Positions 34,703-43,980 of a DNA stretch of 64,000 bases are shown here, piece by piece; the first letter of the stretch is position 1; every line of letters begins with the position of its first letter. A program made the position numbers and the translations under genes. The stretch comes from DAOUKH01 sp965207995. Its GTDB lineage: Bacteria > Chloroflexota > Dehalococcoidia > SHYB01. The DNA lies in assembly GCA_965207995.1 (NCBI GenBank), contig OZ242299.1:2046001-2110000 (forward strand), read 5' to 3'. Under the pieces are notes generated by a model. The model made no database searches, was not told where the DNA came from, and was given only the letters and a program-made list of their open reading frames with translations.

Positions 34703-35035
34703 ATGGCGATCTCAGACCTACAACTACTCGACACCCTCAGCAGAACGCCCTTCGTCGATTCAACGGAGCTGGCGGGCATCCTGGGCGAGCCCCACGCGAC
34801 CGTGCACCGCAGGCTGTCCGAGTTGCTGGATGACGGCATCGTGGGGCGCATCACCCACGGCACCGTCCACCTGCCGTCGAGCGGAAGGTATTGCCTGACG
34901 ACGAAGGGCATCAGCGAGGACGCCGACTTTCTAGACTTCGACACGCCCTCGGACTTCGTGCGGGCCTACCCCATGTCGAGGGAGTGGCTGACGCTGCTCC
35001 TGCGCCGGATGGACACCGTTTACCACCTGTCTTGA
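34703..35035 (+). pseudogene. Truncated winged-HTH protein related to the one at 46961-48631
   Basis: 110 residues from ATG 34703. LLDTLSRTPFVDSTELAGIL and HATVHRRLSELLDDGIVGRI form a winged helix. The protein ends MSREWLTLLLRRMDTVYHLS, aligning to ISNQWRRLLLERLDAVAVIY of the 556-residue protein encoded at 46961-48631. Everything downstream is missing. The break falls at about 35033, exactly where the decayed repeat-family sequence begins, so the gene was cut by insertion or recombination at the edge of that repeat. The remaining wHTH could still fold and bind DNA. Confidence 0.65.
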
Positions 35036-35275
35036 TTCTCCGCTTCCGACTCCTTCACTTGTTCTTCGAGAGCCATGACTTTCTCCGTTATGTCACCGGC
35101 GTCATCGTCCTGCACATCCCCGGCGTCAACGCCCACGGCCCGACACTCCTCCAACGCCCTTCGCATCCGCCAGAGACGCGACTAGACTCTCGACAGGCCA
35201 CCACCATGACGCCGCTTCATCCCCAGAGCCTCTGTCACGGTCCGATAGGGGCTGTCCAATAGGAGCCTTCACGCC
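35036..35275 (-). pseudogene. HTH/coiled-coil family, copy 4, N-terminal remnant
   Basis: On the minus strand this reads RMRRALEEC...DITEKVMALEEQVKESEAENQ, matching RMRKALEEF and VVALEERVKALEAENQ of the gene at 16152-17045. A TAG interrupts the HTH part and the coding sequence stops at the junction with the truncated wHTH gene at about 35036. No ATG with a clear ribosome site remains. Confidence 0.7.
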
Positions 35276-37391
35276 GTCGCCGGAATCCCTACGCCTACCT
35301 CCATGACAGGCTCATCGCGGTCAACCACGTGGGTCGTCATGCCTCAGAAAGTACAATTCCTACAATACAATCACTACAATGAAGTTGCGATGGAGCCGCA
35401 GTAAAACTGCTCCCTGGATTCCCTTCGCTTCGCCCTGATTTCCCTTCATTCAGCTACGAATGTCAACCAGATTGTATTCTGCAATGCACTTCAATCCTCC
35501 CTACTGCCCTCCCACTGCGATAACATCCTCTGAGCGATTGTAGTCTGACGCATCAGCCCCCTGAACACCGGCACAGTGAATTCCCGGCTGTTGACGTTCT
35601 CCCTGAGGATGCTCGACTCCCCATCGCTTGCTCCCGCCATGTTCATCACAGAGCACCGCCGACATCGCGAACGCCAGCCCTCTCCACGATGTCGTGTCTG
35701 GCGGTCGCCCGGTGTCAGTGCTCTCAGCCGGTGATGAGCCTGACACTGGCTTTCCGTCTTTGACGCTCGGCCTCTCCCTTCACTTCGCCCGCGAGGTCAC
35801 TCACGGCGTCCTGCATCACGAGGTCGTGCTGATGACTGCGAATAACCGGGAGGCCGTCGCCGCGTTCTACGCATCACCACCGACACGCTCGCATGGATAC
35901 TTCCGCCGCCGTATTCCTTCGACAGCCCCGCGATGGCCCTGATGCATCAGGCACAACAATGTCCACAGTTTCCGTTCCGAGCACTTCCATTAGGAGCTCT
36001 CCCAGCAGCCTTGCTGGGACAACTTGCAGACGCGACCGGTCACGCATCTCCCCTTCCGCCCACAAATGTACAATCCGTTGCAGAACCGACCGGTCAGGGG
36101 TGGTCAGCATCGTCGCTCATGCCTCTCACCCTCCAGCTACGGCCAAAGCTACGCAGCCCTGTCCGAAACCCTCACCCAACGGAGACGCAGGCCCTCGCAA
36201 CTTGCCGCCAACTTGTCGCCGAAGCCGTTCCCAGGGCTTCCTATAGGGCGGAAAAGGGCATTCCCTCTACTCACCGTGTCGGCCCCCAACAGCTCCCAAA
36301 AGTACATTTCGTTGCAGAACCGGCGGGATGACGGAGACCTCGCCGATCACGTCCTCCCCGACCTGTTCGACGCTATCGACAGGCTGACGTGTCACCATGT
36401 AACGACCGGGACCAGGGATTCGTCATCGTCTTCAGGGAGACGAAAACGCGCTCCAACACGCCGGTCTGCTCGACGTCACGCACCCCCGCCTCAAGCGCCT
36501 CTTTTGCCCTGTTTTGTCATCGGAGGGCCACCACGACGCCGCGTCATGCACCCCCACCTCAAGCATCTTTTTGTCATTTCCGACCGGACTGGGGACTTTC
36601 ACGAAAGTGTTCACAGATTATGCGGACAAAAGGCCGATTTACCCCTGTCTCAGCTTTGCCGCGACCCGTTTGATGCGTCACCGACAAAACTCAGATTCGT
36701 GTACACCCCTCGCACTGCGCCGACGGCCTCGATTTTCGAAGACCTCGGAAGGGGTCCCCTGGACGCCCCCATCTTGGAGGGCTGATGTCCCCATCAGAGC
36801 ATCCACCATTCTCACGACACCACGGGTTCCATGCGCCCAAAGTCGTCGTTCACGTCGTCCCGTTCAACCTGTCCGACACAGACGAACAATCAGGAACCGT
36901 AGGCCATGCATTCAGACTCTACGGCGATCCTGCGCTTCGGCTTGGCGATCATCTCTGCGTCCCGGCTGACGCTCACCGCAGCCTCTCTTGCCTGCTGACC
37001 CATCCCGATTTCAGCCTTTCCATCGCCTCGCAAAAATCCAACTTTCAGCTATGGCCTTTCCAACTCGGACCCCAGGTCAGGCACTTGCATAAACGCAACT
37101 CTCAGCTACGGCTCATCCAGCTCCAGACCGGAACGTACCCGCAAGTCGAACTGTTCACTGGTTACGGCCTGTAGAGGCCGATTTCTCCCTTCATCAGCTA
37201 CGAAACGACCCGACTTGGATTTTTCCAACAGACTTCATATCCCTGTACAGCCCTGCGGCATCGCTATAGGGCTTGTTGGCCCGAGGCCCTACATGGGCGC
37301 TCATGTGAGTGCCCTCGCAGGTAGTTACGCCCGGTATCTCGACCGCTCAGACTGGAACGCACATCCCTGGCCCATGCAACGCCGGGACGGG
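35276..37391. repeat. Decayed inverted copy of the palindrome-rich repeat zone
   Basis: No credible gene is seen. 35.28-36.33 kb aligns in inverted orientation with 14.57-16.14 kb: four TACAAT words (35351-35380), CTGACGCATCAG (35545-35556), the perfect palindrome CCTGATGCATCAGG (35938-35951), the AGCAAGGCTGCT hairpin (about 36003-36024) and the TGTACATTT/TGTACTTTT modules. 36.40-36.79 kb instead aligns in direct orientation with the leader at 10.2-10.58 kb (CACCTCAAGC repeats). TTGC-N6-GCAA at 37085-37098 resembles the 14274 site. The zone is a composite of several leaders. Confidence 0.6.
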
Positions 37392-37592
37392 ATGAGCGAC
37401 ATGAGAGACGCCAACTTGAGAAATCCATCGACTGACCGCCGGACGATGGCGGACCCCGCCGAGCAGCGGGAGGCAGTGCGGCGCGGGCTGCGCATCCTGG
37501 CCAGGATGATCGCCCGCGCCCACCTTCGGCGGCAGGCGTCCCGGTCCCTGTCAGTACCCAAGCCGCTTGCTGAGCGTGAGGGCGGCGACTGA
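37392..37592 (+). CDS. Small basic protein related to the one at 44658-44843
   Basis: 66 residues from ATG 37392. The core REAVRRGLRILARMIARAHL aligns with RRIEGLRMLARIIARHYL of the small protein that heads the HTH gene cluster at 44.6 kb. The rest of that cluster is absent here. Function is unknown; the helical, Arg-rich core suggests nucleic-acid or protein binding. It may be a stranded remnant. Confidence 0.5.
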   Translation: MSDMRDANLRNPSTDRRTMADPAEQREAVRRGLRILARMIARAHLRRQASRSLSVPKPLAEREGGD

Positions 37593-37648
37593 GAGGCCGA
37601 CCGGCCCGGATTTCCACTTCAAGCCACTACGCCGTTAGGTTCTCAAAC

Positions 37649-37750
37649 CTCACCGGCACTTTGTCCACTTTCGTAGCTGCCGCTGTCCAGTGGCGCCCGA
37701 CTCGCTCACCGGCGTTTTGTCCACTCCCCTAGCTGGCACTGTCCGGTAGG
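37649..37750. repeat. Tandem direct repeat, about 44 bases, two copies
   Basis: CTCACCGGC-N-TTTGTCCACT followed by TAGCTG and CTGTCC occurs at 37649-37692 and again from 37705 (period 56). The following segment (about 37750-37890, with TGTACACGGGT) aligns in inverted orientation with about 15.31-15.40 kb, so it is another piece of the repeat-family leader. Confidence 0.5.
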
Positions 37751-37957
37751 GGTGGAGGGAGCACCGGAATCGAATTGCTTACTCCGATGCGACAGGCTTC
37801 CCCATCCGCTTCGATTCCAGCTACGACATCGCCCGATTGCCTCTTGTCCGCCAAAGCCCAATTGCTGTACACGGGTACGACCTCATCGACGACGCCATGA
37901 ATGGCTCGCCCTGAAAGGGAGGATGTGGGCGTCCCCTCCGGGATGCTGGATTGCCTC

Positions 37958-37986
37958 TTGCATTGATTCCGTATCTGGAATATAAT
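37958..37986 (+). promoter_or_regulatory. Promoter giving a leaderless toxin mRNA
   Basis: TTGCAT (37958-37963), a 17-base spacer and a perfect TATAAT (37981-37986). The expected start of transcription coincides with the ATG at 37993, leaving no room for a ribosome site. Confidence 0.6.
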
Positions 37987-37992
37987 ACGCTC

Positions 37993-38355
37993 ATGACCTG
38001 GGAGGTCGAGTACACGGACGAGTTCGGGGAGTGGTGGCGGGAACTCTCGGAGGGCCAGCAGGACGCAGTGGCCGCCAGAGTCGAGTTGCTCATGGAGCAC
38101 GGCCCCAACCTGCCGTACCCCTTCTCCTCGGACATCAGAACCACAAGGCACGGGGTCATGCGGGAGCTTCGAGCGCAGAGCGGCGGGAGGCCCATCAGGG
38201 TCTTCTACGCCTTCGACCCCAGGCGAACGTCGATCCTGCTCATCAGAGGAGACAAGACGAGCAGCGACCGGTTCTACGAGGAGTACGTGCCGGTGGCCTA
38301 CGGCCTCTACGACGAGCATCTGGAAGATCTGCGAAAGGAGGGGTTGATCCAATGA
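37993..38355 (+). CDS. RelE/HigB-type (phage Gp49-like) toxin
   Basis: 120 residues from ATG 37993. WEVEYTDEFGEWWRELSEGQ, RHGVMRELRAQSGGRPIRVF and YAFDPRRTSILLIRGDKTS match the RelE/ParE fold of Gp49/HigB-like toxins, which cleave mRNA on the ribosome. The toxin-first order with an XRE antitoxin overlapping by four bases is characteristic of higBA-type pairs. Confidence 0.9.
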   Translation: MTWEVEYTDEFGEWWRELSEGQQDAVAARVELLMEHGPNLPYPFSSDIRTTRHGVMRELRAQSGGRPIRVFYAFDPRRTSILLIRGDKTSSDRFYEEYVPVAYGLYDEHLEDLRKEGLIQ

Positions 38356-38687
38356 GTGGACGTCATCCGTTCAGCGAGTTGACCAGGGACTTCACGCCGG
38401 AGCGCCGACGGCGCATCAAGGAGATGAAGGGTGAGTTGCTCGCCGAGATGCCGCTGCACGAGCTTCGCCGGGCGCGGGAGTTGACCCAGCGGGACATGGC
38501 GAAGCTGCTGAAGGTGAACCAGCCCGCCGTCTCCAAGATGGAGCAGCGGGCGGACGTGTACGTTTCCAGCCTGCGGTCCTACATCGAGGCCGTGGGCGGG
38601 AAGCTCAAGATCGTGGCCGAGTTTCCCGAAGGTGAGATCGCCATCACCAACTTCTCCGACGTGGGAGAGGCCAAGGAGACTACGTAG
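38352..38687 (+). CDS. XRE-family antitoxin (HigA-type)
   Basis: 111 residues. The HTH is RARELTQRDMAKLLKVNQPA followed by VSKMEQRADVYVSSLRSYIE. The C-terminal strand region GGKLKIVAEFPEGEIAITNF is typical of HigA-like antitoxins paired with Gp49 toxins. Its ATG overlaps the toxin stop (ATGA). It neutralises the toxin and probably represses the TATAAT promoter upstream. Confidence 0.9.
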   Translation: MSGRHPFSELTRDFTPERRRRIKEMKGELLAEMPLHELRRARELTQRDMAKLLKVNQPAVSKMEQRADVYVSSLRSYIEAVGGKLKIVAEFPEGEIAITNFSDVGEAKETT

Positions 38688-38710
38688 TTGGACGGCGGTG
38701 TAGAAGCAAG

Positions 38711-39778
38711 ATGATGAATGACCCTCATTGGCAATCTCTATCTCGTTTTGAGTCCTACGATTTCGTATCGCGCTGGTATGAGAAAGCTCACAAGAGAGTG
38801 CCGAGCGCCGCGAAGGTCTCGCAAATCAATGCTTGTTTCATCCAGGGTCGTGAGTACTTCTCAAACGCCCGTTCCTCAGCGATGGCCGTAAAGCCGCTGC
38901 TGCTCTACTACGGTGCATTGTCCCTCAGCAGAGGAGTCATTCTCGCAAACAATCCCAACAAAAAAGAGGAGTCTCTCAAGCCAACACACGGATTGGAACC
39001 TGTTGACTGGCAGGGAACATTGAAAGGCCACATCAGCAACGTGCTGGAATTGCAGATACGCGCTACTGACGGAACATTCTCCGAACTGGCAGAGGTTTGC
39101 CATAACTTGAAGACGATGCACAAGTTTCAAGGCCCGACCGACCGGATGGGTTCGGATGGTCACAATTTGGGAGACATCGAATTCGCCAGAGGCCAGAGCA
39201 TGTTGACGCTCGACGACTTGATTTCTCGACTGATACGAACAGGAGGGATGTACGAGGAAATTACTGGAAAGCCGGGCAGAATGTTCACGGGTTGCAGAAT
39301 CGCATCGCATCCACCTGGCACGCATTTTGCCTTTCCCCTAGTAGGAATTCCTTCAGAGCTGAAGAAACTCTCTGATGGTACGAATGTCATCATAGGTTCG
39401 TCTAATCAGATCGCACCCGGATTGATGCAGAGTGATGATGCCGGAGACACATTGATCTTTGTTCACAAGGGTCACGCGGCATACGAAAACGCCAACAAGC
39501 TGTTCCCGGTTTCCCATTACGAGAGCGGTGAGTTCGTGGCCACTGTCCTGGATTTTCCGAATGGCGACAATATGACAGAATTCTTCAAGCTATATTTGGT
39601 CTCGTACTGCCTTGGGATGCTGTGCCGGTATTACCCCTCGGTCTGGATGGCGCTATTGCGGAACGAAAAGGGAGATTTCGCTCAGCCCCTCTTGGTCAGG
39701 GCTGTCGAAGCAATTGAAAGCGACTTTCCAGAGAATGCGTTACACCAATTGACAGGGTATCCGAAGAAGCTGACTTAG
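38711..39778 (+). CDS. YaaC-like protein
   Basis: 355 residues. W-x-x-L-x-x-F at the N-terminus, INACFIQGREYFSNARSSAM, KPLLLYYGALSLSRGVIL and the C-terminal YLVSYCLGMLCRYYPSVWMA match the YaaC family, whose biochemical role is unknown. Members occur in both housekeeping and defence-island contexts. It lies 23 bases after the antitoxin and immediately before a serine recombinase, and its GC content is lower than its neighbours, suggesting recent cargo. Confidence 0.75.
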   Translation: MMNDPHWQSLSRFESYDFVSRWYEKAHKRVPSAAKVSQINACFIQGREYFSNARSSAMAVKPLLLYYGALSLSRGVILANNPNKKEESLKPTHGLEPVDWQGTLKGHISNVLELQIRATDGTFSELAEVCHNLKTMHKFQGPTDRMGSDGHNLGDIEFARGQSMLTLDDLISRLIRTGGMYEEITGKPGRMFTGCRIASHPPGTHFAFPLVGIPSELKKLSDGTNVIIGSSNQIAPGLMQSDDAGDTLIFVHKGHAAYENANKLFPVSHYESGEFVATVLDFPNGDNMTEFFKLYLVSYCLGMLCRYYPSVWMALLRNEKGDFAQPLLVRAVEAIESDFPENALHQLTGYPKKLT

Positions 39779-39796
39779 ATGAAGCAGGAGGACGAC

Positions 39797-41371
39797 ATGA
39801 AGAAGAAGCATCTACAGCCCCTGACGCCGGCGGCGCTCTACGCCAGGGTGTCCAGCGACCGCCAGGACATGGACCTGTCCGTGTCCGCACAGCTGCGGGC
39901 GCTCAAGGAGTACGCCAAGGCCAACGGCTACTCCGTGGCAAGGGAGTACATCGACGAGGCAGAGAGCGGCAGAGTCGCCGACCGGCCCCAGTTCCGGGAG
40001 ATGATCGAGGAGGGATCCAAGCCCCAGGCTCCTTTTGAAGTGATTCTCGTCTGGAAGTTTTCGAGGTTCACCAGGAAGCGGGAGCACGCCGTGGCCTTCA
40101 AGTCCCAGCTGCGGCGCAAGGGTATCCGCGTGGTGTCCATCACCGAGCAGGCCGAGGACAACGCCACTGGCAGGTTGCTTGAAGGCATCATCGAGAGCGT
40201 GGACGAATATTACAGCGAAAATCTTGCGCAGGAGGTCGTCCGGGGCATGAGGGAGGCCGCGTCGAGAGGTTTCTTCCTCGGCTCCAAGGCCCCCTTTGGC
40301 TACCGGAAGATCAAGGTGCAGGACGGGGCGAAGGAGCGTCCCACCCTGGAGGTGGACCCGGCCACCGCCCCGGTGGTGAGGGAGATATTTCAGAAGTCCC
40401 TGGGAGGCCACGGCCTCAAGGAACTGTGCAGGGAGTTGAACGAGAGGGGCGTCACCAATCGAGGGAAGCGCTGGTACAAGGGCGGACTCCACTACGTGCT
40501 GAGAAACGAAGCCTATACGGGAACAGCCGTATGGGGACTCAAGGGCAAGGGAGAGAAGGACGCTGACCCGGTGAGGGTTGAGGGAGCATGGCCCGCGCTG
40601 GTGTCGAGGGAGCTGTTCGAGGAGGTGCAGCAGGCGATGAGCGAGCGCGCCCCGAAGGTGCGGAGGCCCGCTAGAGTGGGAAGCCCGTATCTGTTGAGCG
40701 GGCTGCTGAAGTGCGGGGTGTGCGGCAGGCCCTACTCGGCCCAGGGAGCCAAGAGTGGACAGTTCGCCTACTACATCTGCGGCACGCTGTTCAGAGAGGG
40801 AGCGGGGACGTGCAGCGCCCGCTACCTGAACGCCCCCAAGCTGGAGACCTTTGTGGTTGAGAAGATCAGGGAGCGAATCCTGACCGAGGAGACCATTGTG
40901 GAGCTTGTGCAGCTTGTGGCGGAGGAGATAGACGCGATGGCGGGGGAGCTGTCCGATAGGCTGGAGACGGTGGAGACTGAGCTAGGAGACGTGCGGAGGC
41001 GTCTGGGGAAGCTCTACGAGGCCATCGAGACGAGCGAGTTGACCCTGGAGATGCTCTCGCCCCGCATCATGTCCCTGCGGCACCGCGAGGAGCAGCTTGA
41101 GGCTGCCAGGGAGGACGCCGAGGCGCAGCTTGAGCGGCGCAGGGTTGCCCTACCCGACGCAGAGGAGATAGCGGAGTACGTGGCGGACTTCCGGGAGTTC
41201 CTGAAGGAGGGGACGATCCCCGAGCGCAAGGCGCTGATCCGCAACTTCGTCGAGGGCATCGAGGTGGTGGGAGACGAGGCGACGCTGACGTACACGGTGC
41301 CCATGCCCAGGGACGGAGTGAGGCGGGAGTCGGCCTCGGTTCTTGATTTCGTCCAGTCCGGCCCACCATGA
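39797..41371 (+). CDS. Large serine recombinase
   Basis: 524 residues from ATG 39797, chosen for the AGGAGG site over the ATG 18 bases upstream. Resolvase domain YARVSSDRQD with nucleophile S19; recombinase domain with YRKIKVQDG and ELCRELNERGVTNRGKRW; zinc ribbon LLKCGVCGRPYS...YYICG...GTCSARYLN; and a coiled coil (about 395-450). Its 3' end collides with the convergent recombinase at 41014-42948, to which it is closely related. Confidence 0.92.
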   Translation: MKKKHLQPLTPAALYARVSSDRQDMDLSVSAQLRALKEYAKANGYSVAREYIDEAESGRVADRPQFREMIEEGSKPQAPFEVILVWKFSRFTRKREHAVAFKSQLRRKGIRVVSITEQAEDNATGRLLEGIIESVDEYYSENLAQEVVRGMREAASRGFFLGSKAPFGYRKIKVQDGAKERPTLEVDPATAPVVREIFQKSLGGHGLKELCRELNERGVTNRGKRWYKGGLHYVLRNEAYTGTAVWGLKGKGEKDADPVRVEGAWPALVSRELFEEVQQAMSERAPKVRRPARVGSPYLLSGLLKCGVCGRPYSAQGAKSGQFAYYICGTLFREGAGTCSARYLNAPKLETFVVEKIRERILTEETIVELVQLVAEEIDAMAGELSDRLETVETELGDVRRRLGKLYEAIETSELTLEMLSPRIMSLRHREEQLEAAREDAEAQLERRRVALPDAEEIAEYVADFREFLKEGTIPERKALIRNFVEGIEVVGDEATLTYTVPMPRDGVRRESASVLDFVQSGPP

Positions 41372-42948
41372 CGTACCGATTTGCGAACTCCACCTTTGAG
41401 GGCGACTTCAGCGGAGTCCGCACCACCCATTGGACTGTCTTCCGGCGTGGGTATCGAGTATATGATTGCCGCTCGTCCGGGCTTGACCTCGATCTCCTTG
41501 ACGAAGGAGTGGACGAAGGCTTTGGTCTCGGTCAACTCGCTGGTCGCAAGAAACTCGCCCATCTCCTCTGCGAAGGTGGCAATGGTGTCGGCGCTGTCCA
41601 GATACTGCCGCCGCTCGGCCAACACCGCCCGTGCCTCGTCTGAGGCGCTCTCCAGACTCTCCTTGCGCTCCCGCAACTCCACGATGTGGTCCGAGGCGGC
41701 GGCGATGTCTACGCTGTCGCTCTTCGATATGAAGTGCCAGACGCGGCCCAGTTGCTTCTTCACCTCCTCAAGCTCCGTCTCGATGCTCTCCAGCTTCTGA
41801 CGGTGCTCCCGGGCCGCTCCGTCCATCTCTTCGTCCAAGAGCTTTACGAGGTCTCTGATGTTGGACTCGGTGAGGATGTTGGCGCGAAGCTCATCGACGA
41901 TGGTCTTCTCGATCTTCTTGGCGTTGAGCCTGGGGGTCTTGCAGGTGCCGCTGCCCCGCTTCATCAGGGACTGGCATACGTAGTAGGTGTACCTGCCGCT
42001 CTTCGCCTCGGCAGCGGACATGGCTCTGCCGCAGGTCTCGCACTTGAGGATGCCGCTCAGCAGGTAGGGGCTGGACGCCCGGCGGGGATTCGCCCGCTTC
42101 GGGGCGCGGGAGCCGAGCAGCCTCTTCACTCGCTGGAACTCGCGCTTGGAGATGATTGCGGGGTGGGCGTCCTCCACCCTTACGGGCGGCTGGCCGTCCC
42201 CGGAGCTGATTCCCCACACCACGGCTCCCGTGTAGGCTTCGTTGTCCAGCATGGTGTGGACGGTAGTTTTGAGCCACTTCTTGCCGTTCATGGTTGGGAT
42301 GCCCTCTGCGTTGAGGGTCTTGGTGATGTCGAGGATGCTCTTGCCCTTTAGGGCCATGTCGAAGATGCGCCGGACCACGGCGTCGGCGGGAGGATTCAAC
42401 TCCAGCTTCGGGCGCTTCTTGACACCGTCCTGGACCATGACTCTCCTGTAGCCGTAGGGGGCGTAGCTGGTGACCCAGAAGCCTCTGGAAGCGGCCTCTC
42501 TCATCCCTCGCCTAACCTCGTCGGCCAGATTTTCGCTATAGAATTCATCTACAGACTCGATTATCGCCTCCATGAGCCTGCCGGTTGCCGAGTCGTCGGC
42601 GTGCTCGGTGATGGAGACGACGCGGATACCCTTGCGCCTCAGCTTGGACTTGAAGGCGACGGCGTGCTCGCGCTTGCGGGTGAATCTCGAAAATTTCCAA
42701 ACCAAGATCTCTTTGAATGGAGCCTCGGACTTTTCGGCCTCGTCCAGCATCTTGCGGAACTGGGGCCGGTCGGCGATGCGTCCGCTCTCGGCCTCGTCCA
42801 CATACTCCCGCACGACGAGGTAGCCGTTCTTCTCGGCGTAGTCCCTGAGCGCCCTGAGCTGGGCTGCCACGGACAGATCCACGTCCTGACGGTCGCTGGA
42901 GACCCTGGCGTATAGGGCAACGGGGGTCATGTCGAGTCGGTCGTTCAT
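41014..42948 (-). CDS. Large serine recombinase, reading past its end into the convergent recombinase
   Basis: ATG 42948 follows GGAAGGAG. It has YARVSSDRQD with S17; YRRVMVQDG; zinc ribbon ILKCETCGRAMS...YYVCQSLMKRGSGTCKTPRLN; and a coiled coil. By comparison with its relative it should end near IYSIPTPEDS plus about 25 residues (about 41370-41430). Instead the frame stays open to 41014, antisense to the other recombinase, adding about 120 low-complexity Ser/Arg-rich residues. The real C-terminus is therefore uncertain; the junction probably marks an attachment site. Confidence 0.88.
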   Translation of the reverse strand: MNDRLDMTPVALYARVSSDRQDVDLSVAAQLRALRDYAEKNGYLVVREYVDEAESGRIADRPQFRKMLDEAEKSEAPFKEILVWKFSRFTRKREHAVAFKSKLRRKGIRVVSITEHADDSATGRLMEAIIESVDEFYSENLADEVRRGMREAASRGFWVTSYAPYGYRRVMVQDGVKKRPKLELNPPADAVVRRIFDMALKGKSILDITKTLNAEGIPTMNGKKWLKTTVHTMLDNEAYTGAVVWGISSGDGQPPVRVEDAHPAIISKREFQRVKRLLGSRAPKRANPRRASSPYLLSGILKCETCGRAMSAAEAKSGRYTYYVCQSLMKRGSGTCKTPRLNAKKIEKTIVDELRANILTESNIRDLVKLLDEEMDGAAREHRQKLESIETELEEVKKQLGRVWHFISKSDSVDIAAASDHIVELRERKESLESASDEARAVLAERRQYLDSADTIATFAEEMGEFLATSELTETKAFVHSFVKEIEVKPGRAAIIYSIPTPEDSPMGGADSAEVALKGGVRKSVRHGGPDWTKSRTEADSRLTPSLGMGTVYVSVASSPTTSMPSTKLRISALRSGIVPSFRNSRKSATYSAISSASGRATLRRSSCASASSLAASSCSSRCRRDMMRGESISRVNSLVSMAS

Positions 42949-43035
42949 TGGTTTCTCCTTCCTGTTCATTCCTGCTCTGTAGTCGTGCGGAAGCACAGCT
43001 GCTGTAGCCGCTCCCGTCTGCGCCAACCCGCTCCT

Positions 43036-43980
43036 CTAGAGCACCTGGTGAGCATGGGAGATGCGCTCGAAGCAGGCATGGCCCAGCTGCGGGGCCAGCA
43101 CCGAGCGGTCCCGGTGGGGCACGGCGACGAGGGCTATCTTGGCTACTCGTCCGTACCAGATGACGGGCCTGGCGGCCAGCGTCACGTCATCGTTCCGCCA
43201 CAGGTCGTAGCCGCTCACCCGCTCCACGTACACGGGCCTGCCGGTGAGGATCACCCGCTCGGTCACCGACCCCGGCGCAGGTGGAGCGCCCCTGCGCGGC
43301 AGCAGCCCCCGGAGGTAGGACAGGGGCCGTCTCTGCATCCTGATCCTGAACCCCGGGGTCCGCGCCACCACCTTCGCGGTGAAGTCATCGAGCGTGGCTG
43401 TCGGGGGCCACAAGCGCGGGTCTCCCTTCTCCCTGCGCTCGTACAGGACGGCGAGGAGGGGCTGATGACGCATCACCTCTGCAAGGCGGATGGCGACGGA
43501 CGAGTAGGCGCGCTGGTACATCTCCTGAAGGGCCACCACGTCGAACCCCGACGCCTCGGCGAAGGGGGCGAAAACGTCCGGGGGCATCAACGCGGCTGCG
43601 GCGAACCGGTCGGCCTGCCAGCACACCCTGCGCATTGGCACGGAGCCGGAGTAGAGGTCGCATAGGGTCTCGTCGATGATCTCGTAGGTCTCGTGGAGGA
43701 CGGTGTGCTCTTTGGACCCCTCCCACAGGTCCTCGCGGTAGTGGATGTCGTAGCTCCCTCCCGGCGCGCTGTAGTGGATGCCCTTCATGGTCTCCAGGCA
43801 CCTGCCCGTCACCGTGCCGAATCCGCCCTCCTTCAGCAGGACGGTCAGCTCGGGCACGGTGGGATGGCCCGACACGTTGAAGTAGCGCACGAAGCGGGCG
43901 GCGACGCCCTCGGGGTCCATCCCCCGTTCCAGGGCGTCGTCGAGAAGGTCTTGGCAGAAGTCCACTCTCGTCCCGTTCAT
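43036..43980 (-). CDS. ImmA/IrrE-family protein
   Basis: 314 residues. VLHETYEIIDETLCDLYSGS with H96, E97 and E100, followed by CWQADRFAAAALMPPDVF, is the ImmA/IrrE signature. HETYE replaces the usual HExxH, so zinc-protease activity is uncertain. ImmA-type proteases inactivate the repressor encoded next to them. Here the XRE repressor gene overlaps by four bases upstream, the standard arrangement in ICEBs1-like elements. The C-terminal 120 residues are extra. Confidence 0.85.
   Translation of the reverse strand: MNGTRVDFCQDLLDDALERGMDPEGVAARFVRYFNVSGHPTVPELTVLLKEGGFGTVTGRCLETMKGIHYSAPGGSYDIHYREDLWEGSKEHTVLHETYEIIDETLCDLYSGSVPMRRVCWQADRFAAAALMPPDVFAPFAEASGFDVVALQEMYQRAYSSVAIRLAEVMRHQPLLAVLYERREKGDPRLWPPTATLDDFTAKVVARTPGFRIRMQRRPLSYLRGLLPRRGAPPAPGSVTERVILTGRPVYVERVSGYDLWRNDDVTLAARPVIWYGRVAKIALVAVPHRDRSVLAPQLGHACFERISHAHQVL

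Noticed and set aside
36389..37174. Overlapping open frames in the 36-37 kb repeat zone
   Set aside because: All lack ribosome sites and family features and follow repeated leader sequence.
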